Shown: positions 27,202 to 36,651 of the stretch, one piece after another
How positions within the stretch are numbered: the first letter of the stretch is position 1
Layout of the letters: each line of letters starts with the position of its first letter
Assembly: GCF_001942495.1 (NCBI RefSeq)
Contig: NZ_MKZS01000001.1
Span: 5,382,122 to 5,443,451 of the forward strand
Source of the DNA: Moorena bouillonii PNG
Lineage (GTDB): Bacteria > Cyanobacteriota > Cyanobacteriia > Cyanobacteriales > Coleofasciculaceae
Reading direction: 5' to 3'
Length of the DNA stretch: 61,330 bases
Notes under the pieces: generated by a model
Told to the model about the DNA's origin: nothing
Databases searched by the model: none
What the model saw: only the letters and a program-made list of their open reading frames with translations
Translations under genes and position numbers: made by a program

Positions 27202-27875
27202 AATTTTTATTTACTGAACAATAATTATAATTTATCGCTGTTGACTACTTATACGGGTTAACTGATAGAATTCAGGATAATCTGACCTAGAATGCTTTTC
27301 AGTCTTGACTAGGGATTCATCATCACAAGCTTGCCTATTCTATTCCCTGATTTTATCTTTGGCTAAGGATAATTTTGTCAGTCAATTAGCTTGTATAAAT
27401 ACTAGGTATAATTAAAAAATGTGTGAATAATAATGAAGTAATTTTGGCGTTATCAAAGGAATAATTATCGACAATTTTTGCTCTGGTAAAATTTAATAAA
27501 ATAGTTATTTATAGCACTACGTATTAAGATGTTTGACATTGTCTTGATGCAGCGCGGTCATGGGGGTTTCCCCCATGACCGCGCTGCATCGCTCCTAAAC
27601 TACGAAACTTAGTCATAGCTTACTTTTAGGTGCGACCCGTGGCGAATTTAATTCGCCGTTCGCGTAGCGTCTCCTACGGAGAAACGCGCCCCGCGTCTCC
27701 GTAGGAGAACGGAAAGCGCACCTTTGACTTCTGAGTTCTAACTTCTGACGCTAAGCGTAGCGCTATATTAGTCCTTAGCCCTTAGTCATTGCTTTTTATA
27801 GCAGTTCTCAATACAAAATTAAGAACTGCTTAAAAAAAATTTGTTAATTTTCTGCAAGCATGCGATAATGAAGGA
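27202..27875. other. Intergenic region with dispersed palindromes
   Basis: These 674 bp hold no gene. They contain the perfect 21-bp palindrome at 27546-27590 and, at 27631-27725, the extragenic GGTGCGACCCGTGGCGAATTT / CTCCTACGGAGA / GCGCACC repeat family, also present at 22.6 and 58.1 kb. The left part should contain the promoter of the large repeat protein. Confidence 0.6.
27546..27590. repeat. Perfect 21-bp palindrome with 3-nt loop
   Basis: The left arm GATGCAGCGCGGTCATGGGGG and the right arm, its exact reverse complement (27570-27590), are separated by TTT. Imperfect relatives are at 29493-29536 and about 46653-46698. No T-run follows on either strand, so it is more likely a dispersed REP-like element than a simple terminator. 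Confidence 0.85.
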
Positions 27876-28601
27876 TTAGCGGTTTAGTTCTTCCTCAAGC
27901 ATCTGTTGATAAACCTTTGGCAAGTGTTTACTCATGCTATTGGTTTCTATTCCATAACCTAGACTTGTCCAAGTACCAGACAACCGCCGCAACACTTTAT
28001 CTAAATTTCCTTGCCGCAATTCTTTGGGAATATCCATCCCCCAGGCTCTACTATCCTTGAGCCAATCGTGAACCACAGCATCCTGGAAGTGTGGCTCAAA
28101 GCTATACTGCTTCCAAAACAAAAAGCCTGAGGGTCTGGGGTGATAGCGTTGTGCCTTTTCTTTCCAGGTAAAATCAAGGAACTGATACCGTCCCGCTGCT
28201 GTGCTACATTTTCCAACATTAGGACCAGCGACTATGGGCACACATATTTCAGGATGACGCCTTAAATCAGAAACGTGTTGACCACCATAGATAATCGTGT
28301 AGGGTTGGCGGTCATTAGCTTCACTAGCGGTGATAGTACGCATTAGGGCGCGAATGTAAGGATCTCCCCCCCTCATCACTAAGGGAGGGGTGCCGTGAAT
28401 ACTGGTAGGATAATCAGATAGCGTACGCTCAACCGGGTAGTAAGCCCATCTATTAAACACATGTCTGAGATAAATCCCCAATAATAAGCTCACTATCGCT
28501 AAGGCTGAAATATTGTAAAATAAGCCTTTGAGTGTAAATTTATAGGAAGTATTTGGAAATCCTCTTAACTTTCCGTACTTCTGCCGGGGTGATGAAGACA
28601 C
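27876..28601 (-). CDS. Membrane-anchored muramidase-like protein (GH24/lambda-lysozyme type)
   Basis: The protein has 241 residues. One transmembrane helix lies at about 25-47 (LFYNISALAIVSLLLGIYL), with the rest outside the membrane. ALMRTITASEAND, YTIIYGG and TAAGRYQFLDFTW match the muramidase family (COG4678) that includes phage-lambda lysozyme-like endolysins. The Glu in TASEA is the probable catalytic acid. HFQDAVVHDWL and LSGTWTSLG complete the fold. It should cleave peptidoglycan glycan strands during wall remodelling. It follows the NAD(P)-binding gene on the same strand by about 130 bp. No phage genes surround it, so a housekeeping role is more likely than a prophage one. Confidence 0.8.
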   Translation of the reverse strand: MSSSPRQKYGKLRGFPNTSYKFTLKGLFYNISALAIVSLLLGIYLRHVFNRWAYYPVERTLSDYPTSIHGTPPLVMRGGDPYIRALMRTITASEANDRQPYTIIYGGQHVSDLRRHPEICVPIVAGPNVGKCSTAAGRYQFLDFTWKEKAQRYHPRPSGFLFWKQYSFEPHFQDAVVHDWLKDSRAWGMDIPKELRQGNLDKVLRRLSGTWTSLGYGIETNSMSKHLPKVYQQMLEEELNR

Positions 28602-28654
28602 TCAGTTGACTAATCCTTACTAGTGTTAATACTGTGAACTTAATAGTGTTCACA

Positions 28655-28720
28655 AAATGGGATTGACGGAACGTCACGCTACGCTCCGGAAGCTTCGCTT
28701 CCGCGCTTGAGCGAACGCTC
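28655..28720. repeat. Dispersed GATTGACGGAACGTCACGCTACG repeat
   Basis: The core GACGGAACGTCACGCTACG is followed by CCGGAAGCTTCGCTTCCG, itself a palindrome, in the gap between two minus-strand genes. Related copies occur at about 52003-52035 (inverted) and 53155-53190. Confidence 0.65.
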
Positions 28721-28729
28721 AACACTGAC

Positions 28730-29410
28730 TCAACCCACGTCATAAAATAGCTGTTCCCAGCTTTGATCGGGAGCTTCTGCTGAGCTAACCACTTCTACTA
28801 TTTTATTCCGAGCTTCCGGTTCCGACAGCGCCTCAACACAAACTTCTGCTACTTTGGTGCGAGGTATGCTACCTTCAAATAGAGTATCTGCCCCAGACAT
28901 AACAATCGGGTCTGAGTTGTCTTCGTTTCTGAGACCACCTGGTCGCACAATGGTGTAGGTCAAGCCGCTTTTTTGGATATATTCCTCTGCTTGCTTCTTC
29001 CAGACCAGAATCAGCCAGAATAGATTTAAGGGATGGAAAAACTGGGACACACAGAGGGAGGAAACCAATACAAAGTGTTCTACCCCTTTTTGCTTAGCAG
29101 CATCTACTAAATTTTTAGTGCCTTCGTAATCCACCTTGTAGGGTGAGGTTGGGTCAAAGCTAGGGCGAGCACCAGTGGCGCATAGCACTACAGTACTATC
29201 TCCGATCGCGGCACTGATACTCTCGGGTTTGAGCACATCTCCCATCACTAATTCTGCAGCTGGTGGTAATATTTCTTGAGCGTACTCTAAATTTCGCACT
29301 AAAGCCCGTACAGGAATATCACGCATAACCAGTTCCTGTACAATCCGCTTTCCTGTTTCTCCCGTTGCTCCAGCTACACATGCTTTCATGGCAATTTCCG
29401 TACAATTCAC
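28730..29410 (-). CDS. NAD(P)-binding atypical short-chain dehydrogenase
   Basis: The protein has 226 residues from the upstream ATG, but the Met at residue 8 (29389) is the likelier start, since the Rossmann fold begins at once after it (MKACVAGATGETGKRIVQEL). The glycine-rich GATGETG motif binds NAD(P). VEHFVLVSSLCVS and YTIVRPGGLR are the NmrA/Tic62/Ycf39-like block; the canonical YxxxK active site is not obvious. Such proteins act as redox sensors, oxidoreductases or assembly factors in cyanobacteria and plastids. The substrate is unknown. Confidence 0.8.
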   Translation of the reverse strand: MNCTEIAMKACVAGATGETGKRIVQELVMRDIPVRALVRNLEYAQEILPPAAELVMGDVLKPESISAAIGDSTVVLCATGARPSFDPTSPYKVDYEGTKNLVDAAKQKGVEHFVLVSSLCVSQFFHPLNLFWLILVWKKQAEEYIQKSGLTYTIVRPGGLRNEDNSDPIVMSGADTLFEGSIPRTKVAEVCVEALSEPEARNKIVEVVSSAEAPDQSWEQLFYDVG

Positions 29411-29874
29411 CTAGTAGCTTAGCCAGTTTACCAGTTATTCTGAGTGAAAATTAAACTAGGCCATTCAATCGAGAATTATTGGATTTTGTCTTGATGCAGT
29501 CGCTCATGGGGGTAACCCCCAAGACCGCGCTGCATCGCTTCCGTAAACCCCAACCTCTCGGTTGTATAAGTTTCTGTATAAGTTTCCTTCGTCATGTGTT
29601 CTTCTAAGACTGTGTGGGTGGATCTAATTAGAACCCGCTATAGTCAGTGATCTAATAACTGATCTCATAACTGATCTCGCATCACCAGACACCCAGCTAG
29701 ATCAGGCTCCAAAACTTTACACTTGTTTACATAGCTCAACTTGTTTGTGTCCGACTCCTGATTAACTCAGCCAGAGGAGTGGGATCAGCAAGAGCGACCC
29801 ATGGACATTTCTCAACTAGGCTCTCAACTAGTTTCTGAACTAGTCACAAGGCAATCACATGAAGAGGATGATGT
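29411..29874. other. Intergenic region with palindrome
   Basis: These 464 bp separate divergent genes. An imperfect copy of the dispersed palindrome is at 29493-29536 (GATGCAG...GGGGGTAACCCCC...TGCATC). Repeated TGATCTCAT/TGATCTAAT words lie at about 29648-29680. No gene was seen. Confidence 0.5.
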
Positions 29875-30585
29875 ATGCGATCGCATTTTATTAACCATCA
29901 GTCAATTGAGGCAAAACAGGTCGATTTGAATACTCCTGCTATAAAGGCCAACACTGACCCTATTGTTCCATCAGGGTCTTACTCAGGTAGTGAGCCGACT
30001 CGGTTTCAGTGTCATTTTCAAGACTGTATGGAGATGTATGCTTCAGCTGAGCAAGTGAGTGCCTATCTAAATACTCACCAGGATTGGTTTTGTCGCTGCG
30101 CTCATCCTATGAAAGTAGAACTGCTCACAGACAATGGCTATATCTTGACCATTGGTAGCTTTGGGGCGTTTGGCTATAGGGTAGAGCCAAAAATCGGTTT
30201 GGAATGGGTACCTCTTGACGAAAATTCCTATCAGATTCGGACAATTCCCATATCCAATTACGTCAGTCCAGGCTATGAGCTTGATTTCCAGGCATCTCAG
30301 ACCTTAGTAGAAGTACCAGCAAGGGAGTATTTTCAAGAGCATCAGCTGGAATCGGAGTCCATACCATCGGCGATAACCCGCGTAGAGTGGCATCTTGACC
30401 TGAGTGTTGAGATGTGGTTTCCCAAGGCGATTCTGAAACTACCTCAGTCGTTGATTCAACGCACAGGCAACGGAATTTTGCAGCAAGTTGTGCGTCAAGT
30501 TTCCCGGCGTTTAACCCACAAGGTACAGGAAGACTTCCACAGCAGTAATGGTCTACCTATACCGAAGCAATCACGACAGCAGTAA
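29875..30585 (+). CDS. DUF1997 family protein
   Basis: The protein has 236 residues and is soluble, with no signal peptide. The core from about residue 48 to 210 (FQCHFQDCMEMYASAEQVSAYL, TIGSFGAFGYRVEPKIGLEW) matches the DUF1997 proteins found in cyanobacteria and plants, whose role is not established. The conserved hydrophobic beta pattern and the ending LTHKVQEDFH suggest a lipid- or pigment-binding START-like fold, but that is a guess. The ATG lies in a HIP1 site. It is monocistronic and upstream of the convergent DUF4079 gene. Confidence 0.75.
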   Translation: MRSHFINHQSIEAKQVDLNTPAIKANTDPIVPSGSYSGSEPTRFQCHFQDCMEMYASAEQVSAYLNTHQDWFCRCAHPMKVELLTDNGYILTIGSFGAFGYRVEPKIGLEWVPLDENSYQIRTIPISNYVSPGYELDFQASQTLVEVPAREYFQEHQLESESIPSAITRVEWHLDLSVEMWFPKAILKLPQSLIQRTGNGILQQVVRQVSRRLTHKVQEDFHSSNGLPIPKQSRQQ

Positions 30586-30762
30586 AATTTACAGTTAGTT
30601 TTATTATAAGGGGTCAGCTATCAGCTATCAGCCGAAGGCAATGAGCTTAAATTCGATACCTAAATTAAAAGCAATCAAAAGCAAAGTTTAACTTTGCCTA
30701 TTCCAACTCTAACACCATCCTAGGGCGGGTAAAATACCACGCCCCTATATAAATCAAATCAT

Positions 30763-31227
30763 CTACGGATTGCTAAGAAGCTTCTGGACAATTTGCATAC
30801 CGGTGATGGCTTGCCAGCTGAATAGTCCCAAGAGTGCAACATTCAGGACGATGTGACTATAGCGAGCCCAAGTTTGACCTTTCTGCATTAATGGTGTCAG
30901 AGAGGCAGAGGTAGCAATAATTCCGGTCATGCCTAAACCAGCCAGCAAATGGGGTCCAAAAAACAACTTGCCATTGTTAATGTAGGTTACTGCCATACCT
31001 CCGATGGTACCGAGTACCATCATTGCTAGCAACGCTGAACCAACAAGATGGTGCTTAACATTATATTGACCCTTAACTAGCGCTTTCTTTTCGTCACCTT
31101 CCGCCGTTCTAGTCTTTTGGATTTTCAAGCCCAGATAAAGAGCATAGAAGGCTGCCGCTAGGAGCACCCACATCAGTAAGGGGTGGAAGAATTGAGACCA
31201 AAATTTAACAGACTCTGGCAGGTTCAT
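30763..31227 (-). CDS. DUF4079 integral membrane protein
   Basis: The protein has 154 residues with four hydrophobic helices, at about 12-32, 58-80, 90-112 and 125-147. It begins MNLPESVKFWSQFFHPLLMW, and conserved His residues occur near helix starts (FFHPLLMW, VKHHLVGSALL, YSHIVLNVALL). This is the DUF4079 family, widespread in cyanobacteria and plants. The paired His residues recall b-type cytochrome membrane proteins, so haem binding is conceivable but unproven. Convergent with the DUF1997 gene. Confidence 0.8.
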   Translation of the reverse strand: MNLPESVKFWSQFFHPLLMWVLLAAAFYALYLGLKIQKTRTAEGDEKKALVKGQYNVKHHLVGSALLAMMVLGTIGGMAVTYINNGKLFFGPHLLAGLGMTGIIATSASLTPLMQKGQTWARYSHIVLNVALLGLFSWQAITGMQIVQKLLSNP

Positions 31228-31694
31228 AATGTTATGTCAATTTTCAGGAGCTTCATGAAAATTAACATAACATAATTGCCGTTATCAAGTCTAATGTGCT
31301 AATAACTCAGTTAAACAATATGGTACTATAGCTCTGCTCCTTGTCGCTGAATTTGGGGATTGTTAAGGATGTAGAAATGTTGCCATTGCATGGTAGTTGC
31401 CATGGCATGGGTTTGGTAAGCGATCGCGTCTTGCCACTGATGGCTAAATCAATTCCGGGGAAAGATACAGGAACAGAACTGTAAGCTTACCGAAGTTAGC
31501 TTACAGTTTGGCGTTCATATCCGTAAGTCTTGCTCCCCATCTCTCCCAACCGCCGCTAGTCATCCTAAGTTGCATTCATATCTAGTACCTGCTCACCTGC
31601 TCACTCCCTAAATAGTTCAAAGGATCATATCTTTGATTGATCGCAACTTGGTATCAATGTTTTACGACAGGACTAACGCACTAATAGACATAGC
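31228..31694. other. Intergenic region with one strong hairpin
   Basis: These 467 bp contain no gene. AACTGTAAGCT at 31477-31487 and AGCTTACAGTT at 31498-31508 form a perfect 11-bp stem with a 10-nt loop. On the minus strand this lies about 185 bp downstream of the peptidoglycan-binding gene and could end its transcript. Confidence 0.5.
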
Positions 31695-32228
31695 CTAATA
31701 GACATAGCGAGGCATCTCGCTCAAGGCATTCCAGGTGTGTTCACTAACTACACCATTGCCTAGCAAACCCTTGTCCAGTTGGAAGCGTTGCACTGCTTCG
31801 AGTGTCAGGGAAGCGAAGATGCCATCAATCTTAGCGCTATAGTAGTCACTAATCCAAAGTACTTCTTGGACTTTTCTGACAGCCTCACCAAAACTGCCAG
31901 GACGTAGAATTGGCATATTGACCGGAGTACCGCTCAGAAGAGCTTCCCAGGTCTTTTGGTCTACAATACCAGTTGCTCTGAGAAATACCTTTTGCTGGTA
32001 GCCTTGCACAGCATATTCAATCTCTGTGTCAAACACACCATCTAATGGACCAAAGTAATATCCCCGGTGAGCCAACATACTTTGTAATTCTACCACATAA
32101 AGACCAATGAACCCTAGATAAAGGGTGTGTTTTCTGAGCCAAGCAGTGACACAAGCACTGGTCTGGGAGGTTTCCAAACTAATCAAAGCTGTCATGCTAG
32201 ATTTCCCTGATGAAATTTTTCCTGGCAT
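31695..32228 (-). CDS. Protein with two peptidoglycan-binding domains
   Basis: The protein has 177 residues. Two PG_binding_1 domains can be read. One is at about 45-100 (VELQSMLAHRGYYFGPLDGV, YAVQGYQQK) and one at about 112-170 (VRKVQEVLWISDYYSAKIDGI, LEAVQRFQLDKGL). Such three-helix domains bind the cell wall and often target hydrolases; no catalytic domain is present here. No clear signal peptide is visible, so export is uncertain, although a Met further in could be the true start. It may act with the nearby muramidase, but the two are 3 kb apart. Confidence 0.85.
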   Translation of the reverse strand: MPGKISSGKSSMTALISLETSQTSACVTAWLRKHTLYLGFIGLYVVELQSMLAHRGYYFGPLDGVFDTEIEYAVQGYQQKVFLRATGIVDQKTWEALLSGTPVNMPILRPGSFGEAVRKVQEVLWISDYYSAKIDGIFASLTLEAVQRFQLDKGLLGNGVVSEHTWNALSEMPRYVY

Positions 32229-32705
32229 TCTTCATAATCAAATATCTGAGGTTGAGCAGGGGTGATTTAAGTTTTAATAAGTTGTTAACCTTCTGCCAGT
32301 AAAGCGTGATTTGAATCACTGGGTAACTATGTAGAGTGTTAAGTGTTGACTAGTGATTGTTGACTTTAGGGATGCACAGCCAAGGCTTGCATGCAGTAGT
32401 TAACATAAAACGTTCCATGTAGTTACCCCACTTTACGTTTATTTATATATACCCACATAGAGGTTTCAAAATTTCTAGTTAATACCAAGTAGCATTGATC
32501 GGTAGGACCCTCTATCGAGAGTTTACCCGTCTGATGGTATCTTGCCGTCTTTGAATGCAATCCCTCTGATGGCAATGTCATACTATAGTTCTTTATATAG
32601 TGCTTTGCAGCTCATTAAAATACACTGTAGCCTCTCGGAAGCTCCTACTGCAATCACCGGCTGTATTGTATTCCAATCAAGACTGCGTTTGCATTTAACT
32701 GAGTA
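32229..32705. other. Intergenic region, nothing recognised
   Basis: These 477 bp lie between divergent genes and should contain both promoters. No gene, repeat or RNA element was recognised. Confidence 0.5.
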
Positions 32706-33758
32706 ATGAAACTGTTTGTCCCAGGTCGCCTTTGTCTATTTGGGGAACATAGTGATTGGGCAGGAGGCTATCGCTGCCTAAATCCCCAGCTGGAAAAGGG
32801 CTACACCTTAATCACCGGAACCAATCAGGGAATTTATGCTCTGGTCTTATCTCATCCGACCGAGCTGATTATTCGTACTTCCCTGAGGGTGGGTAAACCC
32901 ACTGTTTCTATTAGTGTACCAATGGAAAGGAGTGCTCTGCTCGCTGTTGCTAAAAAAGGCGGTTTTTTTAGTTATGCTGCTGGGGTTGCCTACCAGTGTC
33001 TCTGTCGCTATCCTGTCGGTGGAATTGAAATCGATAATTACCGCACTGACTTACCGATCAAGAAAGGGCTATCCTCAAGTGCCGCAATTTCCGTCCTAGT
33101 TGCCCGCAGCTTCAATCTCCTGTATGACTTAAACATGAGCCTCCAAGAGGAAATGGAGTTAGCCTATCTAGGGGAAACCACCACCCCTTCCCAATGTGGT
33201 CGGATGGATTTCGCCTGTGCTTATGGCAATCGACCAATCATGATGATGTTTGATGGTGATCACACCGATATTACTGAACTCAAGGTACCTCGGAATCTAT
33301 TTTTTGTAATTGTAGACCTCGGTGCCAGTAAAAATACCCAGGAAATACTCGGTAAACTGAATCAGTGCTATCCATTCGCCAGTAACGAAATACAACAAAA
33401 TGTTCAGCACTATCTTGGTTCAATCAGTTCTAAAATTACTCAGGAGGCAGTTGAGGCTCTGGAAAGGGGTGATGCTGAACGGATTGGTGCTTTGATGAAC
33501 CAGGCACAAGCTGAATTCGACCGCTATCTTATCCCTGCTTGCCCTGAGCAATTAACTGCTGGAGTGTTGCACCAAATCCTGAATTATGAACCAATTCAAC
33601 CTTATATCCTAGGGGGAAAGGGAGTTGGCTCTCAAGGGGATGGCAGTGCACAATTTATTGTTAAAGACAAGGAAACTCAACAAAAGTTAATTAAAATTAT
33701 TGAGCGTGATTTTCCCCAAATGGAATCTTTGGCGTTAACGATTTATGCAGACCAATAA
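32706..33758 (+). CDS. GHMP-family sugar kinase
   Basis: The protein has 350 residues with all three GHMP kinase motifs. Motif 1 is PGRLCLFGEHSDWAGG at 6-21, motif 2 is the ATP-binding loop KKGLSSSAAISV at about 118-130, and motif 3 is GGKGVGSQGDGSAQF near 300. The GEHSDW block resembles galactokinase and related sugar-1-kinases more than mevalonate or homoserine kinases. The stop codon overlaps the next gene by 14 bp; that gene is a sugar-1-phosphate nucleotidyltransferase. I therefore infer that this enzyme phosphorylates a free monosaccharide (galactose, glucuronate, arabinose or similar) at C1. The exact sugar cannot be read from sequence. Confidence 0.85.
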   Translation: MKLFVPGRLCLFGEHSDWAGGYRCLNPQLEKGYTLITGTNQGIYALVLSHPTELIIRTSLRVGKPTVSISVPMERSALLAVAKKGGFFSYAAGVAYQCLCRYPVGGIEIDNYRTDLPIKKGLSSSAAISVLVARSFNLLYDLNMSLQEEMELAYLGETTTPSQCGRMDFACAYGNRPIMMMFDGDHTDITELKVPRNLFFVIVDLGASKNTQEILGKLNQCYPFASNEIQQNVQHYLGSISSKITQEAVEALERGDAERIGALMNQAQAEFDRYLIPACPEQLTAGVLHQILNYEPIQPYILGGKGVGSQGDGSAQFIVKDKETQQKLIKIIERDFPQMESLALTIYADQ

Positions 33759-34629
33759 CGTTCGCAAAGCTGTAATTCCCGCAGCGGGTTTTGGTACCCG
33801 TTTGTTTCCAGCCACCAAAGTGGTAAAAAAAGAGTTATTTCCGATTATTGACCGGGATGGTAGGGCGAAACCAGTGATCATGGCGATTGTGGAAGAAGCG
33901 GTCAATGCTGGGATAGAAGAAGTGGGGATTGTGGTTCAAAAAAGCGATCGCAAACATTTTGAAGAATTGTTTAAGTCCCCCCCCAAACCCGAACTCTTCG
34001 ATAAACTCTCTCCAGAAAACCAAGCATACAGCCAATATTTACAGGATTTAGGCCAGAGAATTACGTTTCTGATTCAAGAGGAGCAAGAAGGCTATGGTCA
34101 TGCTGTATTTTGTGCCAAAGAATGGGTAAATGATCAGCCTTTTCTATTGTTGCTGGGGGATCATGTTTACGCTTCTGACCATGAAAATTCCTGTGCTAGT
34201 CAAGTTCTAAACGTTTATAACCAGGTTGATCAGAGCGTTGTTGCCTTGACCTTAATGCCAGGAGAGATTATTCATAAAGCCGGTTGTGTGACTGGGATTT
34301 GGGAAGAGTCAGAATCACGGTTGCGTGTGACAGAGCTTTATGAAAAGCCTACTCTTGAGTATGCGCGAGCCCATCTCCATATGGAAGGAATGGCAGCGGA
34401 TCAGTTCTTAGCGGTATTTGGTATGTATGTACTTAAGCCGAAAATTTTTGACTATCTTGAAGACCACATCAACCACAATATCCGTGAAAAAGGCGAATTT
34501 CAGCTCACATCCTGTCTTGATAAATTGCGACAAGAAGAGGGCATAACCGGTTATCTAGTTAAAGGCAAGTATTTTGATACCGGAATGCCCCAGTTTTATC
34601 GACAGACCATAATTGATTTTCCCAATTAA
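33745..34629 (+). CDS. Sugar-1-phosphate nucleotidyltransferase, GalU-like
   Basis: The protein has 294 residues, the size of bacterial UTP-glucose-1-phosphate uridylyltransferase. It has IPAAGFGTRLFPATK (nucleotide-binding loop), LLLLGDHVY (metal-binding Asp region), FGMYVLKPKIFDYLE and KGKYFDTGMP. After the loop it has VVKKELFPI where GalU enzymes usually have a Pro-Lys-Glu-Met block, so it is a divergent member. It starts inside the kinase gene (14-bp overlap), which implies translational coupling and a two-step salvage route: sugar to sugar-1-P to UDP-sugar or another NDP-sugar. The product would feed surface polysaccharide or glycolipid synthesis. Confidence 0.85.
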   Translation: MQTNNVRKAVIPAAGFGTRLFPATKVVKKELFPIIDRDGRAKPVIMAIVEEAVNAGIEEVGIVVQKSDRKHFEELFKSPPKPELFDKLSPENQAYSQYLQDLGQRITFLIQEEQEGYGHAVFCAKEWVNDQPFLLLLGDHVYASDHENSCASQVLNVYNQVDQSVVALTLMPGEIIHKAGCVTGIWEESESRLRVTELYEKPTLEYARAHLHMEGMAADQFLAVFGMYVLKPKIFDYLEDHINHNIREKGEFQLTSCLDKLRQEEGITGYLVKGKYFDTGMPQFYRQTIIDFPN

Positions 34630-34663
34630 ACTCAGGAGACTTGATCTGATTAATCCTATGTTT

Positions 34664-35062
34664 TTAATCCTGTTTCTCGAAACTAAGGGAAGCAGAATTC
34701 ATACAGTAGCGTAAGCCTGTTGGTTGTGGTCCATCGCTAAACACGTGACCTAGGTGAGCGTCACAGACAGCACACAACACTTCTGTCCTGCGCATAAATA
34801 GGCTGTTATCGGGTTCCTCCTTTACATTCTCTTCTTTGATAGGTGCGTAAAAACTAGGCCAACCTGTCCCAGAATCATATTTGGTATCGGAGTTAAATAG
34901 CTCTGTGCCGCAACAGATACATTTGTAGATACCCTTCTCCTTATTGTTCCAGTATTCTCCAGTGAAGGCTCTTTCCGTTCCCTTCTGTCTGGTGACTTTA
35001 TACTGTTCCGGTGTTAGCTGCTCTTTCCACTGTGCTTCAGTCTTTTGGACTTTACTAACCAT
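34664..35062 (-). CDS. msrB: Peptide-methionine (R)-S-oxide reductase
   Basis: The protein has 132 residues, complete. Two CxxC pairs ([18 protein letters not shown]) form the structural zinc site. RYCMNSASL carries the catalytic Cys and GTGWPSFY the substrate pocket. It reduces the R-epimer of methionine sulfoxide in oxidised proteins with thioredoxin. Cytosolic, monocistronic, and convergent with the nucleotidyltransferase gene 34 bp away. Confidence 0.96.
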   Translation of the reverse strand: MVSKVQKTEAQWKEQLTPEQYKVTRQKGTERAFTGEYWNNKEKGIYKCICCGTELFNSDTKYDSGTGWPSFYAPIKEENVKEEPDNSLFMRRTEVLCAVCDAHLGHVFSDGPQPTGLRYCMNSASLSFEKQD

Positions 35063-35328
35063 GGCTGAATCCTTGTAATAGTTTTTTGTTGATAGGTGGG
35101 AGGTGATAGATCACCAATAGGGTGATCGGGTCTTTTGTAAAGAAAAGACACGTTTTGATACTTAACTTAACATTTTCTGGCACACAGGAGATGGGAAGTT
35201 TGGGGCGTGTGGGAAGTTTGGGGCGTTTGGGAAGATGGCCAGGGTTTGATTAAGGGTAATTATTCGGGAATTATTCCGGTATGAGATGAATGCTTAGGGA
35301 ACCCTTCCGTTTCTACCACAGCTAAACG

Positions 35329-36060
35329 TCAATCCTCCTGGGGATACTCATCCCACAGTTTGGTTACTTGTCGTATGCTCTGGTAATTACCATTGCCAAC
35401 AATCAAGTGATCCAATACCGGAATACATAAGAGTTGACCTACCTGTAATAACCGTTCCGTTAGAGTAATATCTTGAAAACTTGGGTCAACACTGCCAGTG
35501 GGATGATTGTGAGCCACAATTACCTGTGTTGCTCCCTGACGCAGCACTTCTCGGAAAATATCCCGGGGATTAGCAATGGTTTCTGTTGCGGTACCAACAG
35601 TAATAATCTGAGTACCTAACAAATGATTCTTAACATCCAGTAGCAACACAGCAAATCTTTCATGATTTTGCCACATTAAGTCATGACTCAAAGATGCTGC
35701 TGCTGAAGCTGGACTATCAATGATTACACCTTCTGTTGGTCGAGACAGAAATGCCCGTTTTCCCAGCTCCACTGCTGCTAAAATCGTTGTGGCTTTCGCT
35801 AGTCCAACACCATGAATTTGGGTCAATTCTTGAGCTTTAATATTCCGCAACACAGCCATTGGGTCTCGTTGGTCTTTGGCAAGTTCCTGTAAAATTAATT
35901 GTCCCAAACCCATGGCAGAAAGCTTTCCTTTCCCTTGACCTGTACCTAAAAGAATTGCTAGCAGTTCCGCTGTCGCTAGATTTTTAGCTCCTAGAGCAAC
36001 TAATCGCTCACGAGGACGTTCACTGATGGGAATATCAGCAATTCTCAGGCAATATGTCAT
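35329..36060 (-). CDS. radC: RadC-family JAB/MPN protein
   Basis: The protein has 243 residues. The N-terminal helix-hairpin-helix part ([20 protein letters not shown]) is followed by the RadC JAMM domain, whose metal ligands are seen in [14 protein letters not shown] together with an upstream Glu in [27 protein letters not shown] completes the family signature. The historical link with DNA repair is weak and the biochemical role is not settled. It carries no mobile-element context here and is transcribed alone. Confidence 0.93.
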   Translation of the reverse strand: MTYCLRIADIPISERPRERLVALGAKNLATAELLAILLGTGQGKGKLSAMGLGQLILQELAKDQRDPMAVLRNIKAQELTQIHGVGLAKATTILAAVELGKRAFLSRPTEGVIIDSPASAAASLSHDLMWQNHERFAVLLLDVKNHLLGTQIITVGTATETIANPRDIFREVLRQGATQVIVAHNHPTGSVDPSFQDITLTERLLQVGQLLCIPVLDHLIVGNGNYQSIRQVTKLWDEYPQED

Positions 36061-36651
36061 AGATGTACACTGACTAAGACTGAAGGGATTTATTTTTAGT
36101 TATCCCGTTTTGACCTAAGAAAGCTAGATTCCATTGGCAATATCCTGATTATCCCAATAATCGAGATGGGGAGATGGGGAGATGGGGAGATGGGGAGATG
36201 GGGAGATGGGGAGATGGAGAAATTAGGTGTAAACAAACACAGATGACTAGCACAATTTCATAATACTGTCGTGCCAAATTGGCAATTTTGCAAAATCTTT
36301 ACATAACTGATTTTATTTAGTGCATAAGTATTTGAATAAAACCATGAAGGTTGAGTGGTGGATTGTCTAGGAAGGTTATCCCTTGAGTAGCGGACTTTTC
36401 AGCAACAGCAATTAGCTAGCAACAAGGAAAAATCCATAAATTCTAATTATATTGACTGACTTAATACCTCAAACGGCGTAGTAGCTATGTTACAGTAATT
36501 AATTATTTACCATCAACATATAAAGATTTATGCTAGACTGCCTCAGAATTAAGTAAAATTTTGATAAATTTATCACAATCCTCGTCCCAATCACTAGGAT
36601 TAACTGAGATGATGGCAAATCGAAAGCATATAGACATCTACCAACTTAACT
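36061..36651. other. Intergenic region with GAGATGGG array
   Basis: These 591 bp lie between divergent radC and the large Ca-binding protein gene. An array of GGGAGAT units (about 36162-36215) is present. The same array sequence recurs at 60275-60322. The remainder is AT-rich and probably promoter DNA. Confidence 0.6.

Noticed and set aside
27876-28601. Prophage lysis gene
   Set aside because: The muramidase-like gene has a membrane anchor and no holin, tail or integrase genes nearby, so a host cell-wall role is more likely.
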